Below, piece after piece: positions 1-7,318 of a stretch of 22,764 nucleotides of DNA; positions within the stretch are counted from its first letter, which is position 1; each line of letters opens with the position of its first letter. The notes beneath the pieces were generated by a model that saw only the letters and a list, made by a program, of their open reading frames with translations, made no database searches and was not told the origin of the DNA. The stretch lies in assembly GCA_002452615.1 (NCBI GenBank), contig DKES01000020.1, positions 1 to 22,764 of the forward strand, in the 5' to 3' direction. This DNA is from Patescibacteria group bacterium UBA6816 (GTDB taxonomy: Bacteria > Patescibacteriota > Patescibacteriia > UBA2591 > UBA6264). The position numbers were made by a program, and so were the translations under genes.

Positions 1-131
1 TTATATGTTCTTCTGTTTTTATGTTCTTATGTTCTTATGTTCTATGTTCTTATGTTCTTATGTTTTCATGTTTTCATGTTTTTATGTTTTCTGTTTTGAT
101 GTTTTGATGTTTTTATGTTCTGATGTTCTTA
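1..131. repeat. Degenerate tandem array of ATGTTCTT-like units
   Basis: About fifteen imperfect units of 7-10 bp (ATGTTCTT, ATGTTTTC, ATGTTTTG and similar) follow one another from the window edge to about 131. The array overlaps the stop codon of the minus-strand glycosyltransferase and supplies its last residues (KNIRT). Unit length varies, there are no conserved spacers and no long repeat, so this is a microsatellite-like array and not CRISPR. A short similar patch (ATGTTCCAATGTTCT) occurs at 4707-4720. The left end of the array lies outside the window. Its function is unknown; it sits where a transcription terminator for the upstream operon would be expected. Confidence 0.75.
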
Positions 132-1378
132 TTAATTATTTTTATAATTTCCTTAATTTTATTTTCCCAATCATTTTCCTGGGCTTTTTCTTTTCGGGCT
201 TGTCTTTTTTCTAAATTATCTTCTGATAATACTTGATTAATTTTTTTATTAAAACTTTCATAATCTTCAGCAATGTTTACTAAATGAGAAAATCTTTCTA
301 CTCCAGAAGAAGGAGTAGTTACAATTGGAACCCCACTAGCTAAATATTCTAAAATTTTCAAGGAGTTAGTTGAACGGACAAATTCATTTAAAATATGAGG
401 ACAAAAAGCCACGTCAAAATTATTAAGGTAAGCTGGGGTTTGGTTATATTCTTTTTTTCCTAAAAAATAAATATTTTTATATTGACGTAATCTTTTAATT
501 TCTACAGCTGGACGGCGTAGTTTTCTAAAATAAACCGGCCATAAAGGACCAACCAAAACAAAAGATTTATCCGGATTATTTTGAGCCAAATATTCTAAAA
601 GATTAATATCAATCCTTTGTTGAATTATCCCTAAATAACCAATAATCGGTCTTTTAAGAGAAGTCAAATCACTTGGAAGACTGGGTTTAATCTTATTAAA
701 ATGATGATAATCCACTCCATTGCTAACCCAAAAAAGATTTTCTTTTCTACCTTGTTCTTTAAAAAATTCAATTAAATTATCTGAAACCGTAAAGATTAAA
801 TCACTTTTTTGACTAATAACTTGATAATTATTTTTTAAAATTTCTTCTTGTTTTTTAAAAGAAGGGTGAGAAAGCCAATTATCTACAGCATCAAAAACAA
901 ATAAATCAGCTTTTAATTGAAAATGTTCTTTAAACATGGGAAAACAAGACCAGACTAATCTAGGTACTCGAATACTTGGGGATTGGGTACTTGGAGATTG
1001 GGAATTAATTTTATCTAAAACCCGGTTTAATTTTTGAATTACTCTTTTATGAGAAAAAATTGATTCAATGGTGGAAAAAATATATAATTCTGCGGAAAAT
1101 CCCTTTACTTCAACGCACCTGGTGGTTAAATCTTGATAAATAGTTTTTGATTTTAATTTTTGATCTTTTAATTTTAAGCGGCGAATAACATTTTGCCCAT
1201 AATTTCTCAAAGCTCTTTTAAAAGTAAAAGGTAAAAAATCCACCGCCACTATTCTTTTAACCTCTGGCGAAGCCAATAATTTATAAAAAAGATGGCGATT
1301 ACGATTAACCACCCCTTTTTCCCATTCAGAAAAATTAGACATGTTAAAACTTATAATCTCCATCTTTTTATTTTTCAT
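113..1378 (-). CDS. GT-B glycosyltransferase (GT4/TuaH-like)
   Basis: A 421-residue protein, probably a cytoplasmic or membrane-associated glycosyltransferase of GT-B fold that adds a sugar to a lipid-linked surface glycan. The C-terminal half shows the retaining GT4-type pattern: VSNGVDYHHF, then IGYLGIIQQR starting the nucleotide-sugar domain, FVLVGPLWP, a YFLG strand, and SLKILEYLASGVPIV with the acidic residue that normally contacts the donor. The middle segment FDAVDNWLSHP resembles teichuronic-acid-type transferases (TuaH-like). Residues near 130 (SQSPSTQSPS) come from a 15-bp tandem duplication. It follows the flippase gene by 9 nt, so it is the last gene of the rpsI-flippase unit. A start at Met6 is also possible; no clear Shine-Dalgarno sequence favours either. 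The donor and acceptor sugars cannot be told. Confidence 0.85.
   Translation of the reverse strand: MKNKKMEIISFNMSNFSEWEKGVVNRNRHLFYKLLASPEVKRIVAVDFLPFTFKRALRNYGQNVIRRLKLKDQKLKSKTIYQDLTTRCVEVKGFSAELYIFSTIESIFSHKRVIQKLNRVLDKINSQSPSTQSPSIRVPRLVWSCFPMFKEHFQLKADLFVFDAVDNWLSHPSFKKQEEILKNNYQVISQKSDLIFTVSDNLIEFFKEQGRKENLFWVSNGVDYHHFNKIKPSLPSDLTSLKRPIIGYLGIIQQRIDINLLEYLAQNNPDKSFVLVGPLWPVYFRKLRRPAVEIKRLRQYKNIYFLGKKEYNQTPAYLNNFDVAFCPHILNEFVRSTNSLKILEYLASGVPIVTTPSSGVERFSHLVNIAEDYESFNKKINQVLSEDNLEKRQARKEKAQENDWENKIKEIIKIINKNIRT
974..1003. repeat. 15-bp tandem duplication within the glycosyltransferase gene
   Basis: Two adjacent copies, ACTTGGGGATTGGGT (974-988) and ACTTGGAGATTGGGA (989-1003), differ at two positions. 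They are in frame and encode the QSPST/QSPS repeat. The G-rich composition on this strand is unlike the surrounding AT-rich gene, which suggests a small repeat expansion or insertion inside a surface loop of the protein. Confidence 0.7.
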
Positions 1379-1387
1379 TTTTTTTGA

Positions 1388-2824
1388 TTAAGCTCGCCAA
1401 TGAAAGATCTCTTTTAAAAACAAAAAATCTTTCTGATTAATTAAATTAAACAAATAAGCAAAAACAAAATAAACAGAAAAACCAGTTAAAACAGAAAATC
1501 CTAAATGAACCCTTTCTTTAATTAAGAATAAAACCATTCCCATGGTTAAGCTGGCTAAAAAGGTTAAACCAATTTTTTTAAATAAATGACTTTTTTTAAT
1601 TTTAATAATTCCTTTAATAGAAATAATTTCCAAAATAAAAATAACTAAAAATCCTAAAATTACAGCTAAGGCAGCTCCTAAATAATCAAAACGAGGAATT
1701 AAAATTAAGTTAAAAATAATAAAAACCCCCACCCCTAAACCATGAATTAAAGTATTGGTTTTTTGTCTTTCACAAGCATTTAAAAGAGCCACCATAATAA
1801 AATCTAAAAACATAAAAGGAATCGCCAGAGAAAGTAAAATTAAAATTAAAACTGAGGGAGCATATTCAGCCCCATAAATAAAGAAAATAATTGGTTCAGA
1901 TAAAATAATAAAAGCAAAAACCAAAGGAATAATTAAAAATATCAAATAAAAAAGAGCTTGGGTAAAAACAACATTTAATTTTTCTTTAGCGTGAACAAAA
2001 TAATAACTTAAAGAAGGATAAAGAGCAGAACTTAAAGAACCAGCAATTAAAAGTAAAAAGGCATTAACTAATTTAAGAGAAGCACTATACCATCCCACCG
2101 CCTTATCCCCTGATAAATAAGAGAGTAAAATAGTATCGCTAGTAGAATAAAGTTTGGAAAAAACCGCGGCCAGAAAAAAGGGCCAAGAAATTTTTAAAAG
2201 TTTTTTTAAAATATTTTTATTAAAAGAAGGAATTGGCCAAAGATTGATTTTCTTTTTTAAAAAAAAGATGGCGCTACCTAAATAAAAAACACTTCCTAGA
2301 AAAAGGGGCAAAATCATTAAAATTAAACTGGCGCCTTGGGCCATTAAAAATAAACCAGTTAAAAGCATTACACTTTTATGTAGAATGATTCCCCAGGCCT
2401 CGTATTTGGTATTTAAATAACCGCGTAAAGTATAATAAAAACACAAAGCTAAAGTATCTAAAAAAATTACCAAGCCAGTGCAATAAACAACTTGTTTGGT
2501 AATTAAAGGATAATTTAATAAATTAATTATTAAAGCAATTAAACCTAAAACTCCTAACCCTGACAAAAGACAAAATCCCAAAATATTACCAAAATATTCC
2601 TTGGCTTTGGTTTGGTCTCGCGCTACTTCTCGAGTTAAAACCTGGAAAAGTCCAAAATCAATTAAAACAGAAAAAAGGGCGGCAAAAGAAAGGGCAAAGG
2701 TATATTTGCCAAAATTGTCCGCCCCAAGAAAGCGCGCTAAAAGAATAAAGTAGAAAAGAGCTATCAATTTTTGATAGACATAGGCCAGGAGTAAATAAGC
2801 TGTATTTTTGGCAGTAGAAACCAT
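1388..2824 (-). CDS. Wzx-like polysaccharide flippase (MOP superfamily)
   Basis: A 478-residue integral membrane protein with about 12-14 hydrophobic segments covering nearly its whole length. The N-terminus (LLLAYVYQKLIALFYFILLAR followed by GADNFGKYTFALSFA) is the classic start of polysaccharide biosynthesis/O-antigen flippases of the MOP superfamily, which move lipid-linked oligosaccharides across the cytoplasmic membrane. A segment near residue 260 (SLSSALYPSLS) and the segment FLDFIMVALLNACERQKTNT near residue 340 also fit the family. It lies 9 nt after rpsI and 9 nt before a glycosyltransferase, so it is probably co-transcribed and works with that transferase on a cell-surface glycan. 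It is a different protein from MurJ, which is also present in this window. Confidence 0.88.
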   Translation of the reverse strand: MVSTAKNTAYLLLAYVYQKLIALFYFILLARFLGADNFGKYTFALSFAALFSVLIDFGLFQVLTREVARDQTKAKEYFGNILGFCLLSGLGVLGLIALIINLLNYPLITKQVVYCTGLVIFLDTLALCFYYTLRGYLNTKYEAWGIILHKSVMLLTGLFLMAQGASLILMILPLFLGSVFYLGSAIFFLKKKINLWPIPSFNKNILKKLLKISWPFFLAAVFSKLYSTSDTILLSYLSGDKAVGWYSASLKLVNAFLLLIAGSLSSALYPSLSYYFVHAKEKLNVVFTQALFYLIFLIIPLVFAFIILSEPIIFFIYGAEYAPSVLILILLSLAIPFMFLDFIMVALLNACERQKTNTLIHGLGVGVFIIFNLILIPRFDYLGAALAVILGFLVIFILEIISIKGIIKIKKSHLFKKIGLTFLASLTMGMVLFLIKERVHLGFSVLTGFSVYFVFAYLFNLINQKDFLFLKEIFHWRA

Positions 2825-2833
2825 GAATAAAAA

Positions 2834-3454
2834 CTATCTCTTACGCCATTGTGGGGCTCGACGGGCTCTTTTTAATCCTGGTTTCTTTCTTTCTTTCTTC
2901 CTTGGGTCACGCCTTAAAAGGCCTTTTGATTTTAATTCTTTGCGCCATTCAGGATTAAATAAAACCAGGGCCCGGGAAATACCTAAAGAAACTGCGTCGG
3001 CTTGTCCGTGAATACCCCCGCCCTGCACTTTAACTTTAAAATCAAAATCTTTTTCTTTATTTAATGTTTTTAAAGGAGACAAAACCCTTTCTCTTAACTC
3101 AAAAACAGGAAAATATTCTTTAACTGTTTTTTGATTAACAAGAATATCCCCTTTTCCCTGAGGAAAACATTGTACCTGAGCAATTGATGTTTTTCTTTTT
3201 CCTGTGGCCCAAATCTTAGAAGTAATTGTTGTTTCTTTTTTAGCTATTTTTTTAAAAACCGGTTTTTTAACTGATTGAGCCGCCGGCTTTTTAATTATTT
3301 TTTTAGCTGGTTTTGCTTTAACTGATGATTTTTTGGTTTTAAGTTTAGTTTTAGAAGAAACCGGTTTTTCTTTAACTGTCTTAGTTTTAGAAGAAACAGG
3401 TTTTTCTTTCTTGGGTTTAATTTTCTTTTTAGAATCTTGTTTTTTTACCGGCAT
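2834..3454 (-). CDS. rpsI: 30S ribosomal protein S9 with a long basic N-terminal extension
   Basis: S9 occupies residues ~80-206: WATGKRKTSIAQ, the central VQGGGIHGQADAVSLGISRAL, and the C-terminal RRDPRKKERKKPGLKRARRAPQ ending in KR, the tail that reaches the P-site tRNA. Bacterial S9 is normally about 130 residues. Here ~79 extra residues precede it, rich in Lys, Ser, Pro and Ala, with a 12-residue period (KEKPVSSKTK at 16-25 and 28-37). The extension is probably disordered and RNA-binding, resembling histone-H1-type tails; this is inference. Met1 is preferred because it lies just below a good promoter. The usual partner rplM is not upstream. The gene leads a unit with the flippase and glycosyltransferase. 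Confidence 0.95.
   Translation of the reverse strand: MPVKKQDSKKKIKPKKEKPVSSKTKTVKEKPVSSKTKLKTKKSSVKAKPAKKIIKKPAAQSVKKPVFKKIAKKETTITSKIWATGKRKTSIAQVQCFPQGKGDILVNQKTVKEYFPVFELRERVLSPLKTLNKEKDFDFKVKVQGGGIHGQADAVSLGISRALVLFNPEWRKELKSKGLLRRDPRKKERKKPGLKRARRAPQWRKR
3345..3409. repeat. 29-bp direct repeat with 36-bp period inside rpsI
   Basis: Copies at 3345-3373 and 3381-3409 differ at a single base. The 36-bp period equals 12 codons, so the repeat duplicates the KEKPVSSKTK block of the S9 N-terminal tail in frame. This looks like recent slippage or unequal duplication in a low-complexity tail. Confidence 0.8.
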
Positions 3455-3485
3455 AAAGATTATCTTTAATTAATTAACAAGCTTA

Positions 3486-3513
3486 ATTTTAGCAAATTTT
3501 AAAAAACAAGCAA
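3486..3513 (-). promoter_or_regulatory. Promoter for rpsI unit
   Basis: Reading the minus strand: -35 TTGCTT (3508-3513), a 16-nt spacer, then -10 TAAAAT (3486-3491) preceded by TGC, an extended -10. The predicted start lies near 3479, giving a leader of about 25 nt before the rpsI ATG. Confidence 0.65.
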
Positions 3514-3525
3514 GAGTTAAAAAAC

Positions 3526-4575
3526 TTAAAATTCTATTACTTGTCCAGCTCTCATCTTGTCTTTTAAAAAAACTATTTTAAAAATTAATAATAATGAAAA
3601 TATAATTTGTCCTAATATTTTAGCTAAAATACTTAAAATTCGACCAAATAACTGCAACGCAAAAAATAAAGCCACGGTAATTCCTAAAGAAATTTCTTCC
3701 GCGTTAGGACCAATAAATTCATTAATTTTAGAATTAACCAAATTGGCTAAAACCGCTTCCATGGTTTCATCTCCTTTTAATTCTATTCCTAATGTTTGAG
3801 AAAGTTGTTCTCTTTGTTCGGCTAATAATTGAGGGTTAATTTTATTTTGACTGGTTTGTTCTTGAATAAAACTTTTAATTGCCGGGTCTTCTAATAACTG
3901 GCCTATGTTTATGTTTTCAAAATTATTAATTTCAATCCTGTTTATTAATTCAGGGGGTAATCCGGAAAAAGACATATTTTTGTTCCCGGATAAAAGCATG
4001 TTACTGGCTAAAGTTTGGTCAATGGTCATTTCTGGTTCGTAAAAAGGAATTATTTTCCCCACCACACTAGAAGCCGGCTTTAAAATTAAACCAAAAAAAT
4101 CTTGAGGAATTTTTATCTCTTGCTGATTAACATCTAATAAAGGATTAAAATAATAAACCAGGGCAATAATTAAAGCCATTCCCGTAATTAACCACCAAAT
4201 CCCGCGACGCCAAATTCTTCTTAAAGAAAATTTTAACCGCTCTGATTTTTCTTTGAGCATTAATTCCGTGCTTATGACTAAACATAAAATAAAAAACAAA
4301 ATACCAATTAAATAATAAAAAAAACTTTCTCCAGAAAAATCACGAAAAAATAAGAAAAATCCAGCCCCGGATAAAATAAAAGAGCTATAAATTAAATTAC
4401 GGCTATTAATTAAAGGGATAAATAATAAAACTAAAGTTAAAAAAATAAACCAACTTAAGGTTAAATAAAATAAGAATAATAAAGAAGCATTAGTAAAAAA
4501 CAAAGCCGTGGTTCCCCAGAAAAAAAGAGCGGCAAAAATTACTAAAAAACTAAAAAATAAATTTTTAATCCTCAT
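3526..4575 (-). CDS. Orphan multi-spanning membrane protein
   Basis: I do not recognise this family. The protein (349 residues from the chosen start) has about five hydrophobic segments in the first ~145 residues. A soluble region of ~150 residues follows (about 150-295, rich in Asn, Gln and Glu, with short amphipathic helices), and then one long or two hydrophobic segments lie near 296-340. With a typical topology the soluble region would face outside. An earlier in-frame ATG at 4621-4623 was rejected because the extra 16 residues (MNLYHGVKPH...) are read out of a repeat element; the ATG at 4573-4575 opens directly into a transmembrane segment (MRIKNLFFSFLVIF). No Shine-Dalgarno sequence is visible. 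It lies downstream of the dnaK terminator and has its own candidate promoter at 4738-4765. No function can be assigned. Confidence 0.7.
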   Translation of the reverse strand: MRIKNLFFSFLVIFAALFFWGTTALFFTNASLLFLFYLTLSWFIFLTLVLLFIPLINSRNLIYSSFILSGAGFFLFFRDFSGESFFYYLIGILFFILCLVISTELMLKEKSERLKFSLRRIWRRGIWWLITGMALIIALVYYFNPLLDVNQQEIKIPQDFFGLILKPASSVVGKIIPFYEPEMTIDQTLASNMLLSGNKNMSFSGLPPELINRIEINNFENINIGQLLEDPAIKSFIQEQTSQNKINPQLLAEQREQLSQTLGIELKGDETMEAVLANLVNSKINEFIGPNAEEISLGITVALFFALQLFGRILSILAKILGQIIFSLLLIFKIVFLKDKMRAGQVIEF

Positions 4576-4594
4576 ATATTTATGTCTATTTATA

Positions 4595-4696
4595 TGGGGT
4601 TTGACCCCATGATATAAATTCAATATTTGAAAAATTGGTTTTGAAAGTTGCTCTGGGAGCGAGTTTTCAGTGAGAGAAATTTGGGGTCTGACCCCA
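4595..4696. repeat. Dispersed ~102-bp element with terminal palindromes, copy A
   Basis: Bounded by TGGGGTTTGACCCCA (4595-4609) and TGGGGTCTGACCCCA (4682-4696), each a near-perfect palindrome. Between them lies AAATTCAATATTTGAAAAAT, followed by a region with GCTCTGGGAGCGAG. The same order, spacing and much of the sequence recur in copy B at 9719-9823. GGGGTCTGACCCC-type palindromes are typical of REP/RAYT-associated intergenic elements in many bacteria (from memory, not checked), so this is probably a non-autonomous element moved by a Y1 (IS200-like) transposase encoded elsewhere. It lies in the predicted 5' leader of the orphan membrane protein gene. Confidence 0.75.
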
Positions 4697-4737
4697 ATTA
4701 AAGAAATGTTCCAATGTTCTCATATTCTTATGTCTAT

Positions 4738-4765
4738 ATTTTACCATAATTTTAAAAAAAACCAA
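4738..4765 (-). promoter_or_regulatory. Candidate promoter for the orphan membrane protein gene
   Basis: Minus strand: -35 TTGGTT (4760-4765), 16-nt spacer, -10 TAAAAT (4738-4743) preceded by TGG (extended -10). It lies immediately after the dnaK terminator. The predicted transcript would start near 4731 and carry a leader of ~155 nt that includes repeat copy A. Confidence 0.45.
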
Positions 4766-4801
4766 GAAAAAACCTGGTTCAAGTTTAACTTGAACCAGGT
4801 T
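4764..4801 (-). terminator. Rho-independent terminator of the heat-shock operon
   Basis: A 13-bp perfect stem (AACCTGGTTCAAG / CTTGAACCAGGTT) with a 5-nt loop lies at 4771-4801, and on the minus strand is followed by TTTT, then CTTGG and a second run of eight T. It lies 30 nt after the dnaK stop codon. Confidence 0.9.
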
Positions 4802-4831
4802 AAAAATAAAACTATTATTATTTATCTTCTC

Positions 4832-6763
4832 TTATTTCTTATCTTCTTTATCTTTCTGGTCTTTTTTGTCTTTGGTTTTTTCTTCAAACTCTCCCTCAAT
4901 CGGGCCTTGGTCTTGTTTTTTCTTTTCTTTTGCTTCTGGTCCTGATTGAGCTTGTTCGTTTCCAGATGGTGCTCCGGGTTGAGAACCATACATGGCCGCA
5001 CCAATTTTCTGAACAACTTGACTTAACTCTTCAATTGATTTTTTAATTTCCTCAACACTATCTTTATCTTTAACTTTTTTTAAATCAGCTACTTTTTCTT
5101 CAATGGCTTTTTTATCTTCTGGTTTAACTTTATCTCCTGCTTCTTTAAGGGCTTTTTCTGAAGTATGAATTAATGTTTCAGCTTGATTCTTTAATTCAAT
5201 AAGCTCTTTTTTCTTTTTATCATCCGCGGCAAATTTTTCTGCTTCTTTTTTCATTTTTTCAATTTCTTCTTCAGACAAAGCCGTTGAGTCCTTAATGGTA
5301 ATATGCTGTTCTTTATTTGTTCCTTTATCTTTAGCTGTCACAGTTAAAATACCATTAGCATCAATATCAAAAACAACTTCAATTTGTGGTACTCCACGAG
5401 GCGCAGGGGGAATTCCATCTAACATAAAACGCCCTAAGGTTCGGTTGTCTTGAGCTAAGGGCCTTTCTCCTTGCAAAACATGTACTTCTACTGAAGGTTG
5501 ACTATCTGCGGCCGTAGAAAAAACTTGCGATTTAGAAGTAGGAATAGTGGTATTCCTTTTAATTAAAGGAGTCATTACCCCTCCTAATGTTTCAATGCCT
5601 AAAGTTAAAGGAGTTACATCTAAAAGAAGAACATCTTTAACATCAGATTCTCCAGCTAAAACAGAAGCTTGAATTGCCGCTCCCATGGCCACACATTCCA
5701 TGGGGTCAACTCCTCTTTCTATTTTCTTTCCTATTTTTTCTTCAATAAATTTTTGCGTAATCGGCATTCGGGTCGGACCGCCAACTAAAATAACACGGTC
5801 AATATCTGACCCTTTGGCTTGAGCATCACTTAAAGCCTGTTTAATTGATTCTCCACACTTTTCAATAATCGGGCCAACTAATTCTTCTAATTTTGACCGG
5901 GTAATTTTCATGGAAAGATGTTTTGGTCCTTCTGCATCCGCAGTAATAAAAGGAAGATTAATTTCTGTTTCCATTACAGAAGAAAGTTCAATTTTAGCTT
6001 TTTCCGCTCCCTCTTTTAATCTTTGGGTGGCCATTTTATCCTTTCTTAAATCAACTCCTTCTTTCTTTTTAAAGTCTTCTGCAATATAGTCAATTAAAAC
6101 TTCGTCCATATCAGAACCTCCTAATTGAGTGTCTCCTGAAGTGGCTAAAACTTCAAATTGAGCTTCTTTTTCTTTATCATCGTTTTCCACTTGAGCAATA
6201 CTCATAATGGTGACATCTAAAGTCCCGGCGCCAAAATCAAAAATCATTATTTCTTGTTCTTTTTCTTGAACTTTGTCTAAACCATAAGCAATTGAAGCCG
6301 CAGTGGGTTCATTAATTAAACGCATTACTTCTAACCCGGCAATGGCGGCCGCGTCTTTAGTAGCTTGTCTTTGGGCATCATTAAAATAAGCCGGGACTGT
6401 AATTACTGCTTTATCTATTTTCTCTCCTAAATAATCTTCGGCATCTTTTTTAATTTTTTGCAAAAGAAAAGCAGAAATTTGCTGAGGAGTATATTTTTTA
6501 TCCTTAATTTCATATTTATAGTCTGTCCCCATTTTTCTTTTAGCTCCCCAAATTGTTTTTTCAGGGTTAGCTACTGTTTGCCTCCGAGCCGGTTCTCCAA
6601 CTAAAAGATTATCTTCTTTGTCAAAGGCAACATAAGAAGGAAAAGCCTTTCCCCCCACAGAAGTGGTCCCTTCTGCAGAAGGAATCATTTTAGGTTTGCC
6701 TGCTTCCATATAAGCCGCGGCAGAATTGGAAGTTCCTAAATCAATACCAATTATTTTTCCCAT
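4832..6763 (-). CDS. dnaK: Hsp70 chaperone DnaK
   Basis: A 643-residue Hsp70, the ATP-driven cytoplasmic chaperone that binds exposed hydrophobic segments and works with GrpE (and normally DnaJ). The ATPase domain (1-~376) opens with IGIDLGTSNSAAA. The linker DVLLLDV is at 377-383 and is followed by the substrate-binding domain (PLTLGIETLGGVMTPLI) and a helical lid from ~495. The C-terminus keeps a GEFEE acidic motif, then a Lys/Asp-rich tail (KDKKDQKDKEDKK). The phosphate-2 motif reads DFGAGTLDV (176-184) in place of the usual DLGGGTFDV, and GGSDMD (215-220) replaces GGEDFD. A GAGG Shine-Dalgarno (6769-6772), 5 nt before ATG, supports the start. It is last in hrcA-grpE-hsp20-dnaK; the order with dnaK last and without dnaJ is unlike Firmicutes. 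Confidence 0.98.
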   Translation of the reverse strand: MGKIIGIDLGTSNSAAAYMEAGKPKMIPSAEGTTSVGGKAFPSYVAFDKEDNLLVGEPARRQTVANPEKTIWGAKRKMGTDYKYEIKDKKYTPQQISAFLLQKIKKDAEDYLGEKIDKAVITVPAYFNDAQRQATKDAAAIAGLEVMRLINEPTAASIAYGLDKVQEKEQEIMIFDFGAGTLDVTIMSIAQVENDDKEKEAQFEVLATSGDTQLGGSDMDEVLIDYIAEDFKKKEGVDLRKDKMATQRLKEGAEKAKIELSSVMETEINLPFITADAEGPKHLSMKITRSKLEELVGPIIEKCGESIKQALSDAQAKGSDIDRVILVGGPTRMPITQKFIEEKIGKKIERGVDPMECVAMGAAIQASVLAGESDVKDVLLLDVTPLTLGIETLGGVMTPLIKRNTTIPTSKSQVFSTAADSQPSVEVHVLQGERPLAQDNRTLGRFMLDGIPPAPRGVPQIEVVFDIDANGILTVTAKDKGTNKEQHITIKDSTALSEEEIEKMKKEAEKFAADDKKKKELIELKNQAETLIHTSEKALKEAGDKVKPEDKKAIEEKVADLKKVKDKDSVEEIKKSIEELSQVVQKIGAAMYGSQPGAPSGNEQAQSGPEAKEKKKQDQGPIEGEFEEKTKDKKDQKDKEDKK

Positions 6764-6768
6764 AAAAA

Positions 6769-6772
6769 CCTC
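6769..6772 (-). promoter_or_regulatory. Shine-Dalgarno of dnaK
   Basis: GAGG on the minus strand, 5 nt upstream of the dnaK ATG. It is one of the few clear ribosome binding sites in the window and fixes the dnaK start. Confidence 0.7.
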
Positions 6773-6837
6773 ATTGTTTTAGTTAGGCAAAACATTAACC
6801 CAAAATTAACCAGGTTAAAATTTTACATTTAGTTTAA

Positions 6838-7278
6838 TTATTTATTATTTTTTTTAGGTTTAATTTTAACTTTAACTTTTTTCTTTTCTTTTTCTTTTTC
6901 TTTAGGAATTTCTACCTTTAAAATTCCGTCTTGATATTCTGCTTGAGCCTGATTTTCTTTTACCCGCGCCGGCAAATTAATGGCCCGATAAAAACTCCCT
7001 GATTTAACTTCGTGACAATAATAATCTTTTTCTTCTACTTCTGATTCTTTTTGCGCTTGCCCTTTTAAAATCAATTGATTATCTTCTACGGAAACATCTA
7101 CTTTTTGAGGGTCTATCCCAGTAATGGCTGCTTCCACAATCACTTTGTCTTTTTTTTCATAAACATTAACCGCGGGGATAAAATCCGCTTTTTTCATTTT
7201 TGGCCATTCATGAAAAAATTGATCTAAATCTTCCCATGGTTCATAAAGCCAATTACGATTAAATGGTACTAAAGACAT
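6838..7278 (-). CDS. hsp20: Small heat shock protein, Hsp20/alpha-crystallin family
   Basis: A 146-residue small heat shock protein, an ATP-independent holdase that keeps unfolding proteins soluble until DnaK can refold them. The alpha-crystallin domain spans ~36-128: FIPAVNVYEKKDKVIVEAAI, GIDPQKVDVSVEDNQLILKG, and the C-terminal consensus YQDGILKVEIPK. The N-terminal arm (LYEPWEDLDQFFHEW) is typical of the family. After the domain the tail is a Lys/Glu stretch; a VKI near 137-139 might serve as the oligomerisation I-X-I motif. It lies between grpE (40 nt) and dnaK (74 nt), so it is placed under CIRCE/HrcA control, whereas many bacteria keep Hsp20 outside this operon. Confidence 0.95.
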   Translation of the reverse strand: MSLVPFNRNWLYEPWEDLDQFFHEWPKMKKADFIPAVNVYEKKDKVIVEAAITGIDPQKVDVSVEDNQLILKGQAQKESEVEEKDYYCHEVKSGSFYRAINLPARVKENQAQAEYQDGILKVEIPKEKEKEKKKVKVKIKPKKNNK

Positions 7279-7318
7279 AAAACAAAATAGTTAAACAAAT
7301 TAATTATATAAAAGACCT

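Noticed and set aside
1..131. The array as CRISPR
   Set aside because: Units are only 7-10 bp, vary in length and are contiguous without spacers; no cas genes are in the window.
5..214. A plus-strand reading frame of 69 codons across the repeat array
   Set aside because: The sequence is a Cys/Phe/Met/Leu run produced by translating ATGTTCTT repeats, and it overlaps the glycosyltransferase gene on the other strand.
4576..4623. Upstream ATG start for the orphan membrane protein
   Set aside because: The 16 additional codons are read through the terminal palindrome of repeat copy A; the ATG at 4573-4575 leads straight into a membrane segment.
4670..4945. Plus-strand reading frame of 91 codons antisense to the dnaK 3' end
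   Set aside because: It crosses repeat copy A and the dnaK terminator, and the rest is the antisense of the low-complexity DnaK tail.
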